A stretch of DNA of 64,000 nucleotides from Winogradskyella thalassocola. GTDB lineage: Bacteria; Bacteroidota; Bacteroidia; Flavobacteriales; Flavobacteriaceae. The notes beneath the pieces were generated by a model, which saw nothing but the letters and a program-made list of their open reading frames with translations, did no database searches and was not told where the DNA came from. The stretch's first letter is position 1. Each line of letters starts with the position of its first letter. The stretch lies in the NCBI RefSeq assembly GCF_900099995.1, contig NZ_FNCZ01000001.1, positions 434,001-498,000 on the forward strand, given 5' to 3'. Below, piece after piece: positions 51,651 through 60,965 of the stretch. The translations under genes and the position numbers were made by a program.

Positions 51651-52379
51651 TTAATTATCCCCAAAAGGGTTACCACTAAACTTTATATACTCTTCTTGTG
51701 TTAATAACTCACCTTCCATAGGTTCTATGAAATCATCAGCTTCAGGATTATCAATATCAATTTTAACGACTGTCCATAGCAATACAATATCTTCAATTTC
51801 CATAATTAAACCTGGCAATCCATTAAAACCTCTTGGACCATGTTTCACAGGGATTTCTGGTGTAAACCATGCCTTTACTTTCTTATCGTTGCGTTTATCT
51901 ATGGTTGCTAAATAGCATGTATAGCCATCTATAACTTTAGATTCTTCCGTAATAGTCCATTCTTTTGGTTTTTGTATGACTCTCCGCGTTGGACCCATTA
52001 TAGCGTTTTGAGTAATACAATAATCACGACTCCAATCATTGTAATAGGTTGTACTTCCCCCTGCCATTATCCATGAAAGATTAACATTACTTGGGGAAAT
52101 TATAAGTCCGTCACTGCCATTATTCCATCCAGGAATATCAATTTTAGGCTCTACATTATAAATTGCAATACTATCATTAAATATCAAATAGCCTTCAACG
52201 GGTTGCGATTCGTGCATCAATGCAAATACCTCATTCTGAGCATCTGTGTTTTCCTTATTTTCAAAAGGTTGCTCTATACTGTCCTTAATAATTTCAAGAC
52301 GATAAGTTATTTTCCCTTTCAATTGTGCAGATAAGCCATATGACCCTAGTAAAACGATTATTAAAATTGTATTCCTCAT
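51651..52379 (-). CDS. GLPGLI family protein
   Basis: A 242-residue secreted protein of a family restricted to Bacteroidota. The signal peptide ends near LSAQL; the name-giving motif is in PVKHGPRGFNGLPGLIMEIED (GLPGLI near residue 196), preceded by WFTPEIPVKHGP and KGKITYRLEII near the N-terminus. The family has no established role; members often lie near TonB receptors. Here it is alone. Confidence 0.93.
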   Translation of the reverse strand: MRNTILIIVLLGSYGLSAQLKGKITYRLEIIKDSIEQPFENKENTDAQNEVFALMHESQPVEGYLIFNDSIAIYNVEPKIDIPGWNNGSDGLIISPSNVNLSWIMAGGSTTYYNDWSRDYCITQNAIMGPTRRVIQKPKEWTITEESKVIDGYTCYLATIDKRNDKKVKAWFTPEIPVKHGPRGFNGLPGLIMEIEDIVLLWTVVKIDIDNPEADDFIEPMEGELLTQEEYIKFSGNPFGDN

Positions 52380-52482
52380 AACTTTAAATTTACAATTTTT
52401 TCTTAACTTGTTCTTTTTGATTATTCACTATAACTTAGTAATAACTAAAAAAATAGCGCACTATAAATTAGTATTCATTTCG

Positions 52483-52490
52483 TAACTTTG
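52483..52490 (+). promoter_or_regulatory. Predicted -7 box of the CBS membrane-protein operon
   Basis: TAACTTTG matches TAnnTTTG exactly, 26 bases before the ATG at 52516. It would drive the CBS membrane protein, DNA methyltransferase and following gene. Confidence 0.55.
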
Positions 52491-52515
52491 TACATCTAAA
52501 AACTTCATAACATTA

Positions 52516-53634
52516 ATGGGCTTACTCATTTTTTACGCTGTCATATCCATCTTTTTTTCATTTCTATGTTCTATTTTAGAAGCTGTGCTTTTAAGTTTAA
52601 CACCAACTTTTCTCAATATTAAAAAGAAAGAAGGCAAAGCTTATGCTTTTGAATTAGAGGAATTAAAAAAAGATGTCGATCGTCCATTAATTGCTATTCT
52701 AACATTAAATACCATTGCACATACTGTTGGTGCCATCTTAGTTGGTGTACAAGCAAAAGTCGCTTATGTAGAAATTTATGGTACTACTAAACGCTCTATT
52801 TTAGGTTTTGAGTTTACAGAAGATATCATGGTTGCTGTTGTGTCTACGGTTATGACTATTCTAATATTAGTCGCTTCAGAAATTATACCTAAAACTATTG
52901 GAGCCACTTACTGGAGGCAATTATCTAATTTCACTGCAAAAGCTTTAAATATTTTAATATTTCCACTAAAATGGACCGGTATTTTATGGGTACTTCAATT
53001 AACAACAAAACTAATCGGAGGTAAAGGTCATGGTAGTATTTTAAGCAGAGAAAGTTTTGCCGCCATGGCAGATATTGCACATGAAGAAGGTGTATTTGAA
53101 GAAAACGAAAGTAAAGTCATTAAAAACTTATTGAACTTTAAAGAAGTACAAGCAAAGGATATTATGACTCCGCGTACAGTTATGAAAACTGAAAACGAGA
53201 GTATGACAATTGAAACGTTTTTTAAAGCCAATTCTAATATTCGATTTTCTAGAGTTCCTGTCTATACGGATGAATCTGATAATATTACAGGTTTGGTTTT
53301 AAAGGCTGAAGTTTTTAAAGAAATGGCACTGGGTAATGGTTCAAAATTATTATCTGATATTAAACGAAGCATTATTATTGTGAATCGTAGTTTACCAATT
53401 CCTACTTTATTTGAGCAACTGGTAGAAAGCCGAAATCACTTGGCTTTGGTTGTAGATGAATACGGTACTGTAAGCGGGTTAGTAACTATGGAAGATGTTA
53501 TTGAAACACTTCTTGGATTAGAAATTATGGATGAAAGCGATAATGTATCTGACTTACAACTTTTAGCAAGACGAAGCTGGGAATCTAGAGCAAAACGTTT
53601 GGGTATAATTGAGAATGATAATCCGGAAAACTAA
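52516..53634 (+). CDS. CNNM/HlyC-type membrane protein with CBS domains
   Basis: A 372-residue protein. A DUF21 membrane domain (about 1-180) with four helices (ILEAVLLSLTPTFLNIKKKEGK, then NTIAHTVGAILVGVQAK) is followed by two CBS domains (about 200-345; AKDIMTPRTVMKTENESMTIE, LALVVDEYGTVSGLVTMEDVIETLLG). CNNM proteins move or sense magnesium and related ions. The usual C-terminal CorC_HlyC FAD-like domain is missing, so it is shorter than the common 420-440 residues. Confidence 0.92.
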   Translation: MGLLIFYAVISIFFSFLCSILEAVLLSLTPTFLNIKKKEGKAYAFELEELKKDVDRPLIAILTLNTIAHTVGAILVGVQAKVAYVEIYGTTKRSILGFEFTEDIMVAVVSTVMTILILVASEIIPKTIGATYWRQLSNFTAKALNILIFPLKWTGILWVLQLTTKLIGGKGHGSILSRESFAAMADIAHEEGVFEENESKVIKNLLNFKEVQAKDIMTPRTVMKTENESMTIETFFKANSNIRFSRVPVYTDESDNITGLVLKAEVFKEMALGNGSKLLSDIKRSIIIVNRSLPIPTLFEQLVESRNHLALVVDEYGTVSGLVTMEDVIETLLGLEIMDESDNVSDLQLLARRSWESRAKRLGIIENDNPEN

Positions 53635-53642
53635 ACCTTCTA

Positions 53643-54131
53643 TTGGAACAGTCGCTTCTACAAACCTGCTATATTGAAACTCCACTTGGACATGCCAAAA
53701 TTAGCGGAAATGAGAATGGTATTGCCTCTGTTTCAATCTTAGATTCGCAAGAAGAATTATCGGAAAGTATTCCTGAAGCATTATTAGACTGTGTGATTCA
53801 GCTTAAAGAATACTTCAACACTACTAGAAAAAATTTCGACTTAAAATTACATCCTGAAGGCACTGAATTTCAGAAAAAGGTATGGAAACAATTGGAAACT
53901 ATTCCATTTGGTAAATCCATTTCATACTTACAATTATCAAAACAATTAGGTGATGTAAAAGCCATACGCGCTGCTGCTCGTGCTAACGGAAAAAATCCAC
54001 TTTGGATTATTATACCTTGTCATAGAGTCATTGGAAGCGATGGAAGTCTTACGGGATATGCTGGTGGGTTGCATAGAAAACAATGGTTGCTAAATCACGA
54101 AAGTGAGTATAAACAACAGTCTTTATTTTAG
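53643..54131 (+). CDS. Methylated-DNA--protein-cysteine methyltransferase (Ogt-like)
   Basis: A 162-residue DNA repair protein that removes O6-methyl from guanine by transfer to its own cysteine. The active site is IIPCHRVIGSDGSLTGYAGG and the helix-turn-helix with Arg finger is SYLQLSKQLGDVKAIRAAARANGKNP. The start is TTG at 53643, 8 bases after the preceding stop codon, indicating an operon. Confidence 0.94.
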   Translation: MEQSLLQTCYIETPLGHAKISGNENGIASVSILDSQEELSESIPEALLDCVIQLKEYFNTTRKNFDLKLHPEGTEFQKKVWKQLETIPFGKSISYLQLSKQLGDVKAIRAAARANGKNPLWIIIPCHRVIGSDGSLTGYAGGLHRKQWLLNHESEYKQQSLF

Positions 54132-54136
54132 ACGTT

Positions 54137-54784
54137 ATGAGTTTAGGACTAAAAAAATCTAGAATTGCCGAGATACTATCACTCATAGTACTAAGCATCA
54201 TCACTATTATAGCTATTGTAAATAAACAAGTCAGTGTATTTTATATTATTTACTTGTTTTGGTTTGATGAGTTACTTAAAACTATTTTCGATTTTTTAAA
54301 AAGCAGATTTCAAAACAAAAATATTATTCATTTACAGCGCTACAAAGGCCTGGTAAAGAGTCGTTTTTTTATGCTTGGTATTTATCTTATTTTTATTCTT
54401 GTGTGTTTCGGAATCCTATTAGACTGGAATGATTCTGATATCGTTATAGGAAATTTCGAAGTGTTTTTCTTTAAAAATTTATGGTTTAATATAAGTGTTT
54501 TAGGATTTTTGGGACGTGAAATTGTTCAATATTATTACGACGACACCATACAACCATCAGCACACAATATCGTTTCTAAAGGAATGCTCACCCTTCACCT
54601 ATCCATTATTTTAGGAGTTTTACTATGGTTTTTCTTCTCTAAGAACTGGGATAACGACATATTTAACTTAAGTGCTTATAATAGCACTTTAGCCATACTA
54701 CCATTTGTAATTATCAAATTTGTTTTTGAAATTATGGAAATCAACGACAGACACAAATCAGTTAATACCTCATCTAAATTATAA
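54137..54784 (+). CDS. Polytopic membrane protein (DUF6498-like)
   Basis: A 215-residue protein with about five or six hydrophobic helices. The N-terminus (SRIAEILSLIVLSIITIIAIVNKQVSVFYIIYLFWFDELLKTIFDFL) is a segment I associate with DUF6498 proteins, but without a search this is tentative. The rest alternates hydrophobic helices with basic loops. It starts 5 bases after the methyltransferase stop. Function unknown. Confidence 0.8.
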   Translation: MSLGLKKSRIAEILSLIVLSIITIIAIVNKQVSVFYIIYLFWFDELLKTIFDFLKSRFQNKNIIHLQRYKGLVKSRFFMLGIYLIFILVCFGILLDWNDSDIVIGNFEVFFFKNLWFNISVLGFLGREIVQYYYDDTIQPSAHNIVSKGMLTLHLSIILGVLLWFFFSKNWDNDIFNLSAYNSTLAILPFVIIKFVFEIMEINDRHKSVNTSSKL

Positions 54785-54832
54785 TCGTAGTCATAGGACT
54801 ATGCCCTTTCATTTATTTATAAATTCTTACTT

Positions 54833-55972
54833 ATGAAATTCATCAAAAAACTACTAAAATGGCTTCTCGGAATTATTGTCGCATTAATTATTGCTGCTTA
54901 TATTTTTGATTATGATTACATCTTAAAAGGTGTCCGTGTTGTTTATTTCACAGGCCATTCTACAGCCTTTATTGACGATTACCCTTATTTTGAAAATGAT
55001 ACGATTAAAAAAGGTACAACAACGGATGCCTGGCCATTACACACAAAATACAATTCTGTAACTGCTACAGACAAGTTAAAAACAACAAATGATGAGTTTG
55101 GTACAGTTGCATATCTTATTATAAAAAATGATAGTATTTTCTATGAAAATTATGCTGAAGATTACAGTAAAGATTCTAAAACCAATTCGTTTTCAATGGC
55201 TAAAAGTATCACCTCAGCTTTACTTGGTAAGGCGATTATGGATGGCTATATAAAGAATTTAGATCAACCCATCAGTGATTTTTACCCGCAATTTAAAGGT
55301 ACAAAAACAACTGTCGGCGACTTATCGTCTATGTCTTCTGGCTTAGATTGGGTAGAATCTTATACAAGCCCATTCTCTATTACGGCAAGAGCGAATTATG
55401 ATGATGATTTAGCTGAAACAATTTTAAATCAGAAAGTCGTAAAAACGCCTGGCAAAGAATTTGAATACTTAAGTGGTAGTACACAATTGCTAGGTATGGT
55501 CATCAAAGAAGCCACCGAAAAACAACTAGCAACCTATCTTTCTGAAAGTTTTTGGCAACCTTTAGGGGCAGAAAATGATGCCTTATGGCAATTAGATGAT
55601 GGCGACAATAAATTAGCAAAAGCCTTTTGCTGTATCTCTAGTAATGCTCGAGATTTTGCACGCTTTGGTAAGCTCTACAAAGACCATGGAAAATGGAATG
55701 GCAAACAAATACTAGATTCTACTTTTGTAGCCACGTCAACCCAATCTAGATTTAAAGGTCAGCCTTATGGTTATGGCTTTTGGGTAAGTGATTATAACAA
55801 TAAACACACCTTTGCAATGATTGGTATTTTAGGGCAATATGTAATTACGATTCCTGAAGATAACGTCATCATTATCAGACTAGGACATCATAGAAGTCCT
55901 GAGAAAGTTAATTTTTTCCCTTCGGATTTTTATGTTTATATTGATGAAGCTTATGCGATGATGAAGAAATAG
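54833..55972 (+). CDS. Serine hydrolase of the beta-lactamase class C family
   Basis: A 379-residue membrane-anchored hydrolase. One N-terminal helix (LKWLLGIIVALIIAAYIF, residues 8-25) leads into a beta-lactamase-fold domain. The SxxK motif is in NSFSMAKSITSALLGKAI (Ser and Lys about residues 121-124), the second YxS-type motif in FEYLSGSTQLLGMVIKEA and the third near YGFWVSDYNNKHTFAMIGILGQYV. The family includes peptidases, esterases and lactamases; the substrate is unknown. Confidence 0.9.
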   Translation: MKFIKKLLKWLLGIIVALIIAAYIFDYDYILKGVRVVYFTGHSTAFIDDYPYFENDTIKKGTTTDAWPLHTKYNSVTATDKLKTTNDEFGTVAYLIIKNDSIFYENYAEDYSKDSKTNSFSMAKSITSALLGKAIMDGYIKNLDQPISDFYPQFKGTKTTVGDLSSMSSGLDWVESYTSPFSITARANYDDDLAETILNQKVVKTPGKEFEYLSGSTQLLGMVIKEATEKQLATYLSESFWQPLGAENDALWQLDDGDNKLAKAFCCISSNARDFARFGKLYKDHGKWNGKQILDSTFVATSTQSRFKGQPYGYGFWVSDYNNKHTFAMIGILGQYVITIPEDNVIIIRLGHHRSPEKVNFFPSDFYVYIDEAYAMMKK

Positions 55973-55991
55973 ACTTATTTAGAATTAAAAT

Positions 55992-56020
55992 CTCTGAGGC
56001 TTTTTAAACTTTTGAGGTTT
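55992..56020. repeat. REP-like palindrome, family B (divergent copy)
   Basis: CTCTGAGGCTTTTT and AACTTTTGAGGTTT: a weaker inverted arrangement with the same GAGG...outline as 9695-9727. It lies between the hydrolase stop codon and the exonuclease start. Confidence 0.45.
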
Positions 56021-56034
56021 AAAAATTGACACCT

Positions 56035-56748
56035 ATGATTTCAAAACTCAACCTAGAACACATTCTATTCTTAGACATAGAAACTGTTCCTGAAACGGAA
56101 AATTTCACTGATTTAGACAAAACAAAACAAGAGCTTTGGGATGCTAAATCGCGTTATCAACGTAAAGAAGAATTTACAGCCGAAGAATTTTACGACAGAG
56201 CAGGCATTTGGGCTGAGTTTGGAAAAATTGTATGCATTTCCGTTGGGTATTTTAATATAGAAGGTGAATCGAGAACCTTTAGAGTTACGTCGTTTTATGG
56301 CGATGAAATTAAAATATTAAAGGATTTTAAAAATTTACTGATTTCACATTTCAGTTCTAATAAGCACTTACTTTGTGCCCATAACGGTAAGGAATTCGAC
56401 TTTCCATACATCGCAAGACGTATGATTATCCACAACATAGAATTACCACACAAACTAAATCTCTTCGGCAAAAAACCATGGGAAGTACCACATCTCGATA
56501 CTTTAGAGTTATGGAAATTTGGTGATTACAAAACATACACCTCTTTAAAATTATTGACGAACGTTTTAGGCATTCCTTCACCTAAAGATGATATTGATGG
56601 CAGTGAAGTCTATCATGTTTATTACAAAGAAAAAGAGATTGACAGAATTGTTGTCTATTGTGAAAAAGATACGATTGCCGTAGCTCAAATCTTCTTAAGA
56701 TTGCGAGGAGACGAATTACTTCACGACAATGAAATAAAACATATATAA
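56035..56748 (+). CDS. 3'-5' exonuclease, PolB-like RNase H fold
   Basis: A 237-residue exonuclease. The three carboxylate motifs of DnaQ-like enzymes are visible: LFLDIETVPETEN (Exo I), CAHNGKEFDFPYIARRM (Exo II), and DRIVVYCEKDTIAVAQIFLRL (Exo III, with YCxxD). This is the family of predicted PolB-like 3'-5' exonucleases common in Bacteroidota. The ATG at 56035 is preferred to a TTG at 56026. It ends at a strong terminator. Confidence 0.9.
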   Translation: MISKLNLEHILFLDIETVPETENFTDLDKTKQELWDAKSRYQRKEEFTAEEFYDRAGIWAEFGKIVCISVGYFNIEGESRTFRVTSFYGDEIKILKDFKNLLISHFSSNKHLLCAHNGKEFDFPYIARRMIIHNIELPHKLNLFGKKPWEVPHLDTLELWKFGDYKTYTSLKLLTNVLGIPSPKDDIDGSEVYHVYYKEKEIDRIVVYCEKDTIAVAQIFLRLRGDELLHDNEIKHI

Positions 56749-56780
56749 AAAAAGTCCAGATTTTAAATCTGGACTTTTCA
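56748..56780. terminator. Bidirectional terminator between exonuclease and subtilase genes
   Basis: AAAAGTCCAGATTT, one T, AAATCTGGACTTTT: perfect 14-base arms with A runs and T runs on both sides. It can end transcription from both converging genes. Confidence 0.9.
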
Positions 56781-56803
56781 TTTTCAACTAATTCACTAAG
56801 ATC

Positions 56804-59800
56804 TTATTCCTTAATAAATCGCTGTACTTTAGTTTTCTCGCCAATGTTTACTTGTAACATATAAACACCACTATCAAATTTAGAGACATCAATCGCAGAG
56901 GTGTAACGTCCTTTTGCTACCGTCTGCCCTAACATATTTGTAATTTGAAACGTTTGTGCTTCAAAACCAACTAAATCAATATTAAGCGTCTGCTTAACAG
57001 GATTTGGATGTACTTTAAAATATTGGTTTGGATTATCTGAAATTGTACCAGGATTAGTATCTAAGGTTGAATTCCCCACGTTACCTAAACAGAAATTAGT
57101 AGTTTGTGAGCTTGTAAATGATGCACCTGATGCTAATGTAATTCCTGAATCTGAATTTGTTAATGAATAAGAACCATTCCCATAAGAACAGCAAATACCA
57201 TCTCCATAAACATCAGTAATTATAAAATCGTAGCAACCATCTTCTAAACAGCCTACATCAACAGTTAAAGTAGAACCATCTGCCTGAGAGCCATAAGTTC
57301 CTCCAGAAGCCACTGTACTGCCAGATGCATCTCTTATACTCCAAGCCGTTTCTTCAGGATAATTATCAAATGTAATTGAAAGCGACACATCAGAACAAGA
57401 ACTAGAACCTCCACCTGTAGTAAGATTAACAGCATCAATAGCCATATCACCTTGCCAAGTTGTTCCTGTGACTCCATTAAAACGTAATTGAATAGATCCA
57501 CCAACATAAGCAGCTAAATTCACACTCCCTGTTAACCATGAATTTCCTTGGTTACCAGATTCACTCCAAATACTTGTCCAAGTTGCTCCATTGTCATCAC
57601 TTAACTCTACAGCTAAACTTCCCATAGAAGATGCTCCATACATATGGTATTTAAACATAAACGTCGCTTGAGAAGCACTTCCTAAATCAAAACAAGGAGA
57701 GTTTAAAATGGCTCTTTTTGTTGAATAATTAGGAGAAGAAGATTCCATAAATAAATAATAAGAACCAGCATCAGCACTTGAAGGGCCAGTACTACTAGAT
57801 GGAGTACTTCCACTTCTATTTGTCCAATTAAAATCATCGCTAGAACTTTGAGACCAAGATCCTAAAGTGTTTTCAAAACTTTCAGAATATGGGAATGTAG
57901 AAATACCACCTGAACAATCACCTGTAGAAGGTTGGGTTACTATAATAGATCTTATACGTTGTGTTGCTGAGTTTCCAGCGGCATCACTAACATTATAATA
58001 TTTGGTGTATGTTCCTGCTGAATTGGTATTTACCGTTCCTGTGATTATGATACTCGATGTTAAGTTGCCATCAATATTATCAGTTGCAGTTGCCCCTAAC
58101 TCATTATAAGTATCTCCAACTTCTAAGTTAATTGTTGATGCTCCTGTTAAGGTAATTACTGGTGCAGTTGTGTCTGCAGGTTGTGATACAACAATCGATC
58201 TTGTACGTTGCGTTGCGGCATTTCCTGCGGCGTCGCTTACATTATAATATTTGGTATAAGTTCCCGCGGAATTGGTATTAACCGTTCCTGTAATTACAAT
58301 ACTAGACGTTAAATTACCATCAATATTATCGGTTGCTGTTGCCCCTAACTCATTATAAGTATCTCCAACTTCTAAGTTAATTGTTGCTGCTCCGTTCAGC
58401 GTAATAACTGGCGCTGTTGTATCTGCAGTGCCTGCAATTAAGTTAACGGTGTAATCTTCAACTTCACCATAAGTAAATGATTGACACGCTGTAGGAATCG
58501 CATTATAACTCATAGACACACGCATTCTTGTAGCTCCAGAATAGGTTCCTGCTGGTATTGTAAAGCTTGCGCTAACAGGTGACGTTTGTGTTGCTGCTTG
58601 TGATAAAACTTGTTCTCCCGAATCTGAGAAATCACCATCATGGTTATAATCAATCCATACGGAATACCCTTCATTATATTGCGTTCCCGTCCAAGTTGGA
58701 GTTACACTTACCGTATAAGTTTGACCTTGGGTTAAGTTGGTTGACATATTTGTAAAATCCGAATAAAACTGTGCTCCAGAGGAATTATTAATAGTTCCTA
58801 ATTGCACTCTACTAATGTACTCATCATTAACATTACTACTTGTAGATGTACAATAATTTAATTGCACTTCTGTTGTTGTAAAGTTTACTGAACTTGTATA
58901 ACTTGATGTTGAACTATCTGCACATTGACTTCTTACTTGCACTTCATAAGACGTTTCTGAAGATAAACCAGACAAAGATGTTGATGTTCCTGAAACTGCA
59001 GATGATGTCCATGTCGATGTTCCGACTTGACGGTATCTAAAATCATATGACGCTCCAGATACAGCATCCCAAGATACTGTTGCCGTAGAAGACCCAAACC
59101 CATCAATGGATAAACCTGTTGGTGTTGTTGCGCTACAAACTATTGGCGTTTGAGATAAGCCTGTAACAATTAAGGAATAATTTTGACTTCCACCTGTTAA
59201 TGAGCCCTTGTGCGTAATTGTAATCGTATACGTTCCTGAAGCATTTGCTACATCTACACGTTCGTACGGATCTTTTGTATTATCTCCTTTTCCATTTGTT
59301 GTGACTCCTGTTAATCTCCAAGGAGTATAACTTGTACCTCCTTTAGTAACTCTAATATCTAAATCATTAACTAAATTAGATGCTGTAGAATTCACAGATG
59401 TAGAAGCTGTTCCCGCTCTATCTGTCCAAGAAACTGAGGCATACAAATCATTTATGCCGTCAGAATCTACAGTAATTTGATACGATTGTCCATTAGATAA
59501 TGTTAACTCTTCAATTTTAGATGCATTTCCATTGTTTGTAATTGCTTCTGCAGCACGCTTAGTATTCATTAAACCCCAGCCAAAAACAGCATCAGGTCCA
59601 CTAGAACCAGCATCATCCGCAGTATGAAGCGCCAATCCCTTTAAAGTCGCAGCGCGCATATAACTTCCATTTACATTATTAGCATGTTGTTGCAGTAATA
59701 ATAAAGAACCAGCAACATTTGGTGATGCCATAGACGTACCAGTGATACTAGCATATGCTGTATTACTAGACTCGTATGTAGAATATACAGCTGTCCCATT

Positions 59801-60799
59801 ACCTGTAATGTCTGGCTTAATTCTATAATCATCTGTAGGTCCTTCGCTACTACTACTGTTTATCGTTACACTTACAAGGTTTCCGTTAGCATCAATATTA
59901 GCATCATTAGCATTGGCCACAACTATGTTGTTTTTAGCTGTTGCATGACCAGAAAGTTTATCATAGGAAGAATTTCCAGCTAAAGGTGAACTATTTGCTG
60001 AATTATCAGAACCATCATTACCTGCGGCAACAACCATTAAATAATTTGGCGCATTAAACATAATCTCATCCCAATCTCTAGAGTCCGTGATATAACCTCC
60101 AAAATAATAACTAGGCAATTGAGCTTGCCCTGCTGAATTTCTAGCCGCATACCCATAAGAATGATTTGAAATTAACATTCCGTTTCCTGCAGCAGTTGCG
60201 GCCTCAGAAGTATCGTTATTCCATTCGTAACCCACAGCACTTGCCTGGGGAGCCATTCCTTTTGCATTAGCAACGACACCAGACGCTATAATAGTTCCGG
60301 TAACATGTGCAGAATGGTAATTTAAGGTTGTGGTGCCATCTCCTATCGAAAATCTGTTATTACCGCCAGGCCCATCATATTCTTGGTGAGATGCACGCGC
60401 TAAACCCCCATCCCAAACATGTGCTATCATGTTTTGACCGTCGAGGCTCAATCCTAAAGAACCCCCAGAATTTAAATGATTCGCTCTCGTAGATTTCGCC
60501 GCAGCAACATTAAATGTTCTATAATAAATAGGTTTGCCTTCTGAAGAAATTTTTTGAAGTTCCATATAAGAATCTTCAGTTTTAATTATAAGTGGCCAAC
60601 CATTAACTAATGCCATTTGTGTCGCAAAATCTTTCTCGGCTTTAGTTTGTTTATCAAAATTCTCACTTAATTCTTGAATCGCTTGCTTATCGTAGCGACT
60701 TGTGATCTGTTCTTTTTGAGGATCGGTTTGTGCATATGCTGACAGAACAGACAGCATTAACAAGATTACACAAACACCATTAAAATACTTTTTTTTCAT
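56804..60799 (-). CDS. Secreted multidomain subtilase with type IX secretion tail
   Basis: A 1331-residue S8 peptidase. Signal peptide (cut after AYAQ), propeptide-like region to about 105, peptidase domain with catalytic Asp130 (HVWDGGLA), His165 (HSAHVTGTI), oxyanion Asn261 (AAGNDGS) and Ser356 (GTSMASPNVAGS). Next come a P-domain-like region, a fibronectin type III domain (about 556-645), a GEVED domain (WIDYNHDGDFSDSGEQ, GEVEDYTVN), two DUF5011/HYR-like repeats (about 795-960), a MAM-like domain (about 965-1120) and a PPC-like domain. The tail (KVHPNPVKQTLNIDL, ending QRFIKE) is a Por/T9SS type A sorting domain. It is an extracellular, probably surface-attached protease. Confidence 0.93.
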   Translation of the reverse strand: MKKKYFNGVCVILLMLSVLSAYAQTDPQKEQITSRYDKQAIQELSENFDKQTKAEKDFATQMALVNGWPLIIKTEDSYMELQKISSEGKPIYYRTFNVAAAKSTRANHLNSGGSLGLSLDGQNMIAHVWDGGLARASHQEYDGPGGNNRFSIGDGTTTLNYHSAHVTGTIIASGVVANAKGMAPQASAVGYEWNNDTSEAATAAGNGMLISNHSYGYAARNSAGQAQLPSYYFGGYITDSRDWDEIMFNAPNYLMVVAAGNDGSDNSANSSPLAGNSSYDKLSGHATAKNNIVVANANDANIDANGNLVSVTINSSSSEGPTDDYRIKPDITGNGTAVYSTYESSNTAYASITGTSMASPNVAGSLLLLQQHANNVNGSYMRAATLKGLALHTADDAGSSGPDAVFGWGLMNTKRAAEAITNNGNASKIEELTLSNGQSYQITVDSDGINDLYASVSWTDRAGTASTSVNSTASNLVNDLDIRVTKGGTSYTPWRLTGVTTNGKGDNTKDPYERVDVANASGTYTITITHKGSLTGGSQNYSLIVTGLSQTPIVCSATTPTGLSIDGFGSSTATVSWDAVSGASYDFRYRQVGTSTWTSSAVSGTSTSLSGLSSETSYEVQVRSQCADSSTSSYTSSVNFTTTEVQLNYCTSTSSNVNDEYISRVQLGTINNSSGAQFYSDFTNMSTNLTQGQTYTVSVTPTWTGTQYNEGYSVWIDYNHDGDFSDSGEQVLSQAATQTSPVSASFTIPAGTYSGATRMRVSMSYNAIPTACQSFTYGEVEDYTVNLIAGTADTTAPVITLNGAATINLEVGDTYNELGATATDNIDGNLTSSIVITGTVNTNSAGTYTKYYNVSDAAGNAATQRTRSIVVSQPADTTAPVITLTGASTINLEVGDTYNELGATATDNIDGNLTSSIIITGTVNTNSAGTYTKYYNVSDAAGNSATQRIRSIIVTQPSTGDCSGGISTFPYSESFENTLGSWSQSSSDDFNWTNRSGSTPSSSTGPSSADAGSYYLFMESSSPNYSTKRAILNSPCFDLGSASQATFMFKYHMYGASSMGSLAVELSDDNGATWTSIWSESGNQGNSWLTGSVNLAAYVGGSIQLRFNGVTGTTWQGDMAIDAVNLTTGGGSSSCSDVSLSITFDNYPEETAWSIRDASGSTVASGGTYGSQADGSTLTVDVGCLEDGCYDFIITDVYGDGICCSYGNGSYSLTNSDSGITLASGASFTSSQTTNFCLGNVGNSTLDTNPGTISDNPNQYFKVHPNPVKQTLNIDLVGFEAQTFQITNMLGQTVAKGRYTSAIDVSKFDSGVYMLQVNIGEKTKVQRFIKE
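57930..58429 (-). repeat. Tandem duplication inside the subtilase gene
   Basis: Two copies of about 249 bases encode nearly identical DUF5011 units, each with TDNIDGNLTSS, GTVNTNSAGTYTKYYNVSDAAGN. A stretch of about 50 bases (near 58094 and 58343) is identical in both, so the copies arose recently or are being homogenised. Copy boundaries are approximate. Confidence 0.8.
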
Positions 60800-60965
60800 A
60801 CGAAATAGGGATTATTTAAGATTATTTTACTATTAATTTCTATGAAAGTATTAAAATTTTGTTAAAACAACAATTTAACGAAAACGTTTTCGCTGAAATA
60901 TCGGTGACTTTTTTAAGGTTACGGTTTTACCACAGCACTATTGAAGAAAATAACTACATTTACAT

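Noticed and set aside
60307..60492. Plus-strand 61-residue ORF opposite the subtilase
   Set aside because: Shadow of the catalytic domain around His165; no independent support.
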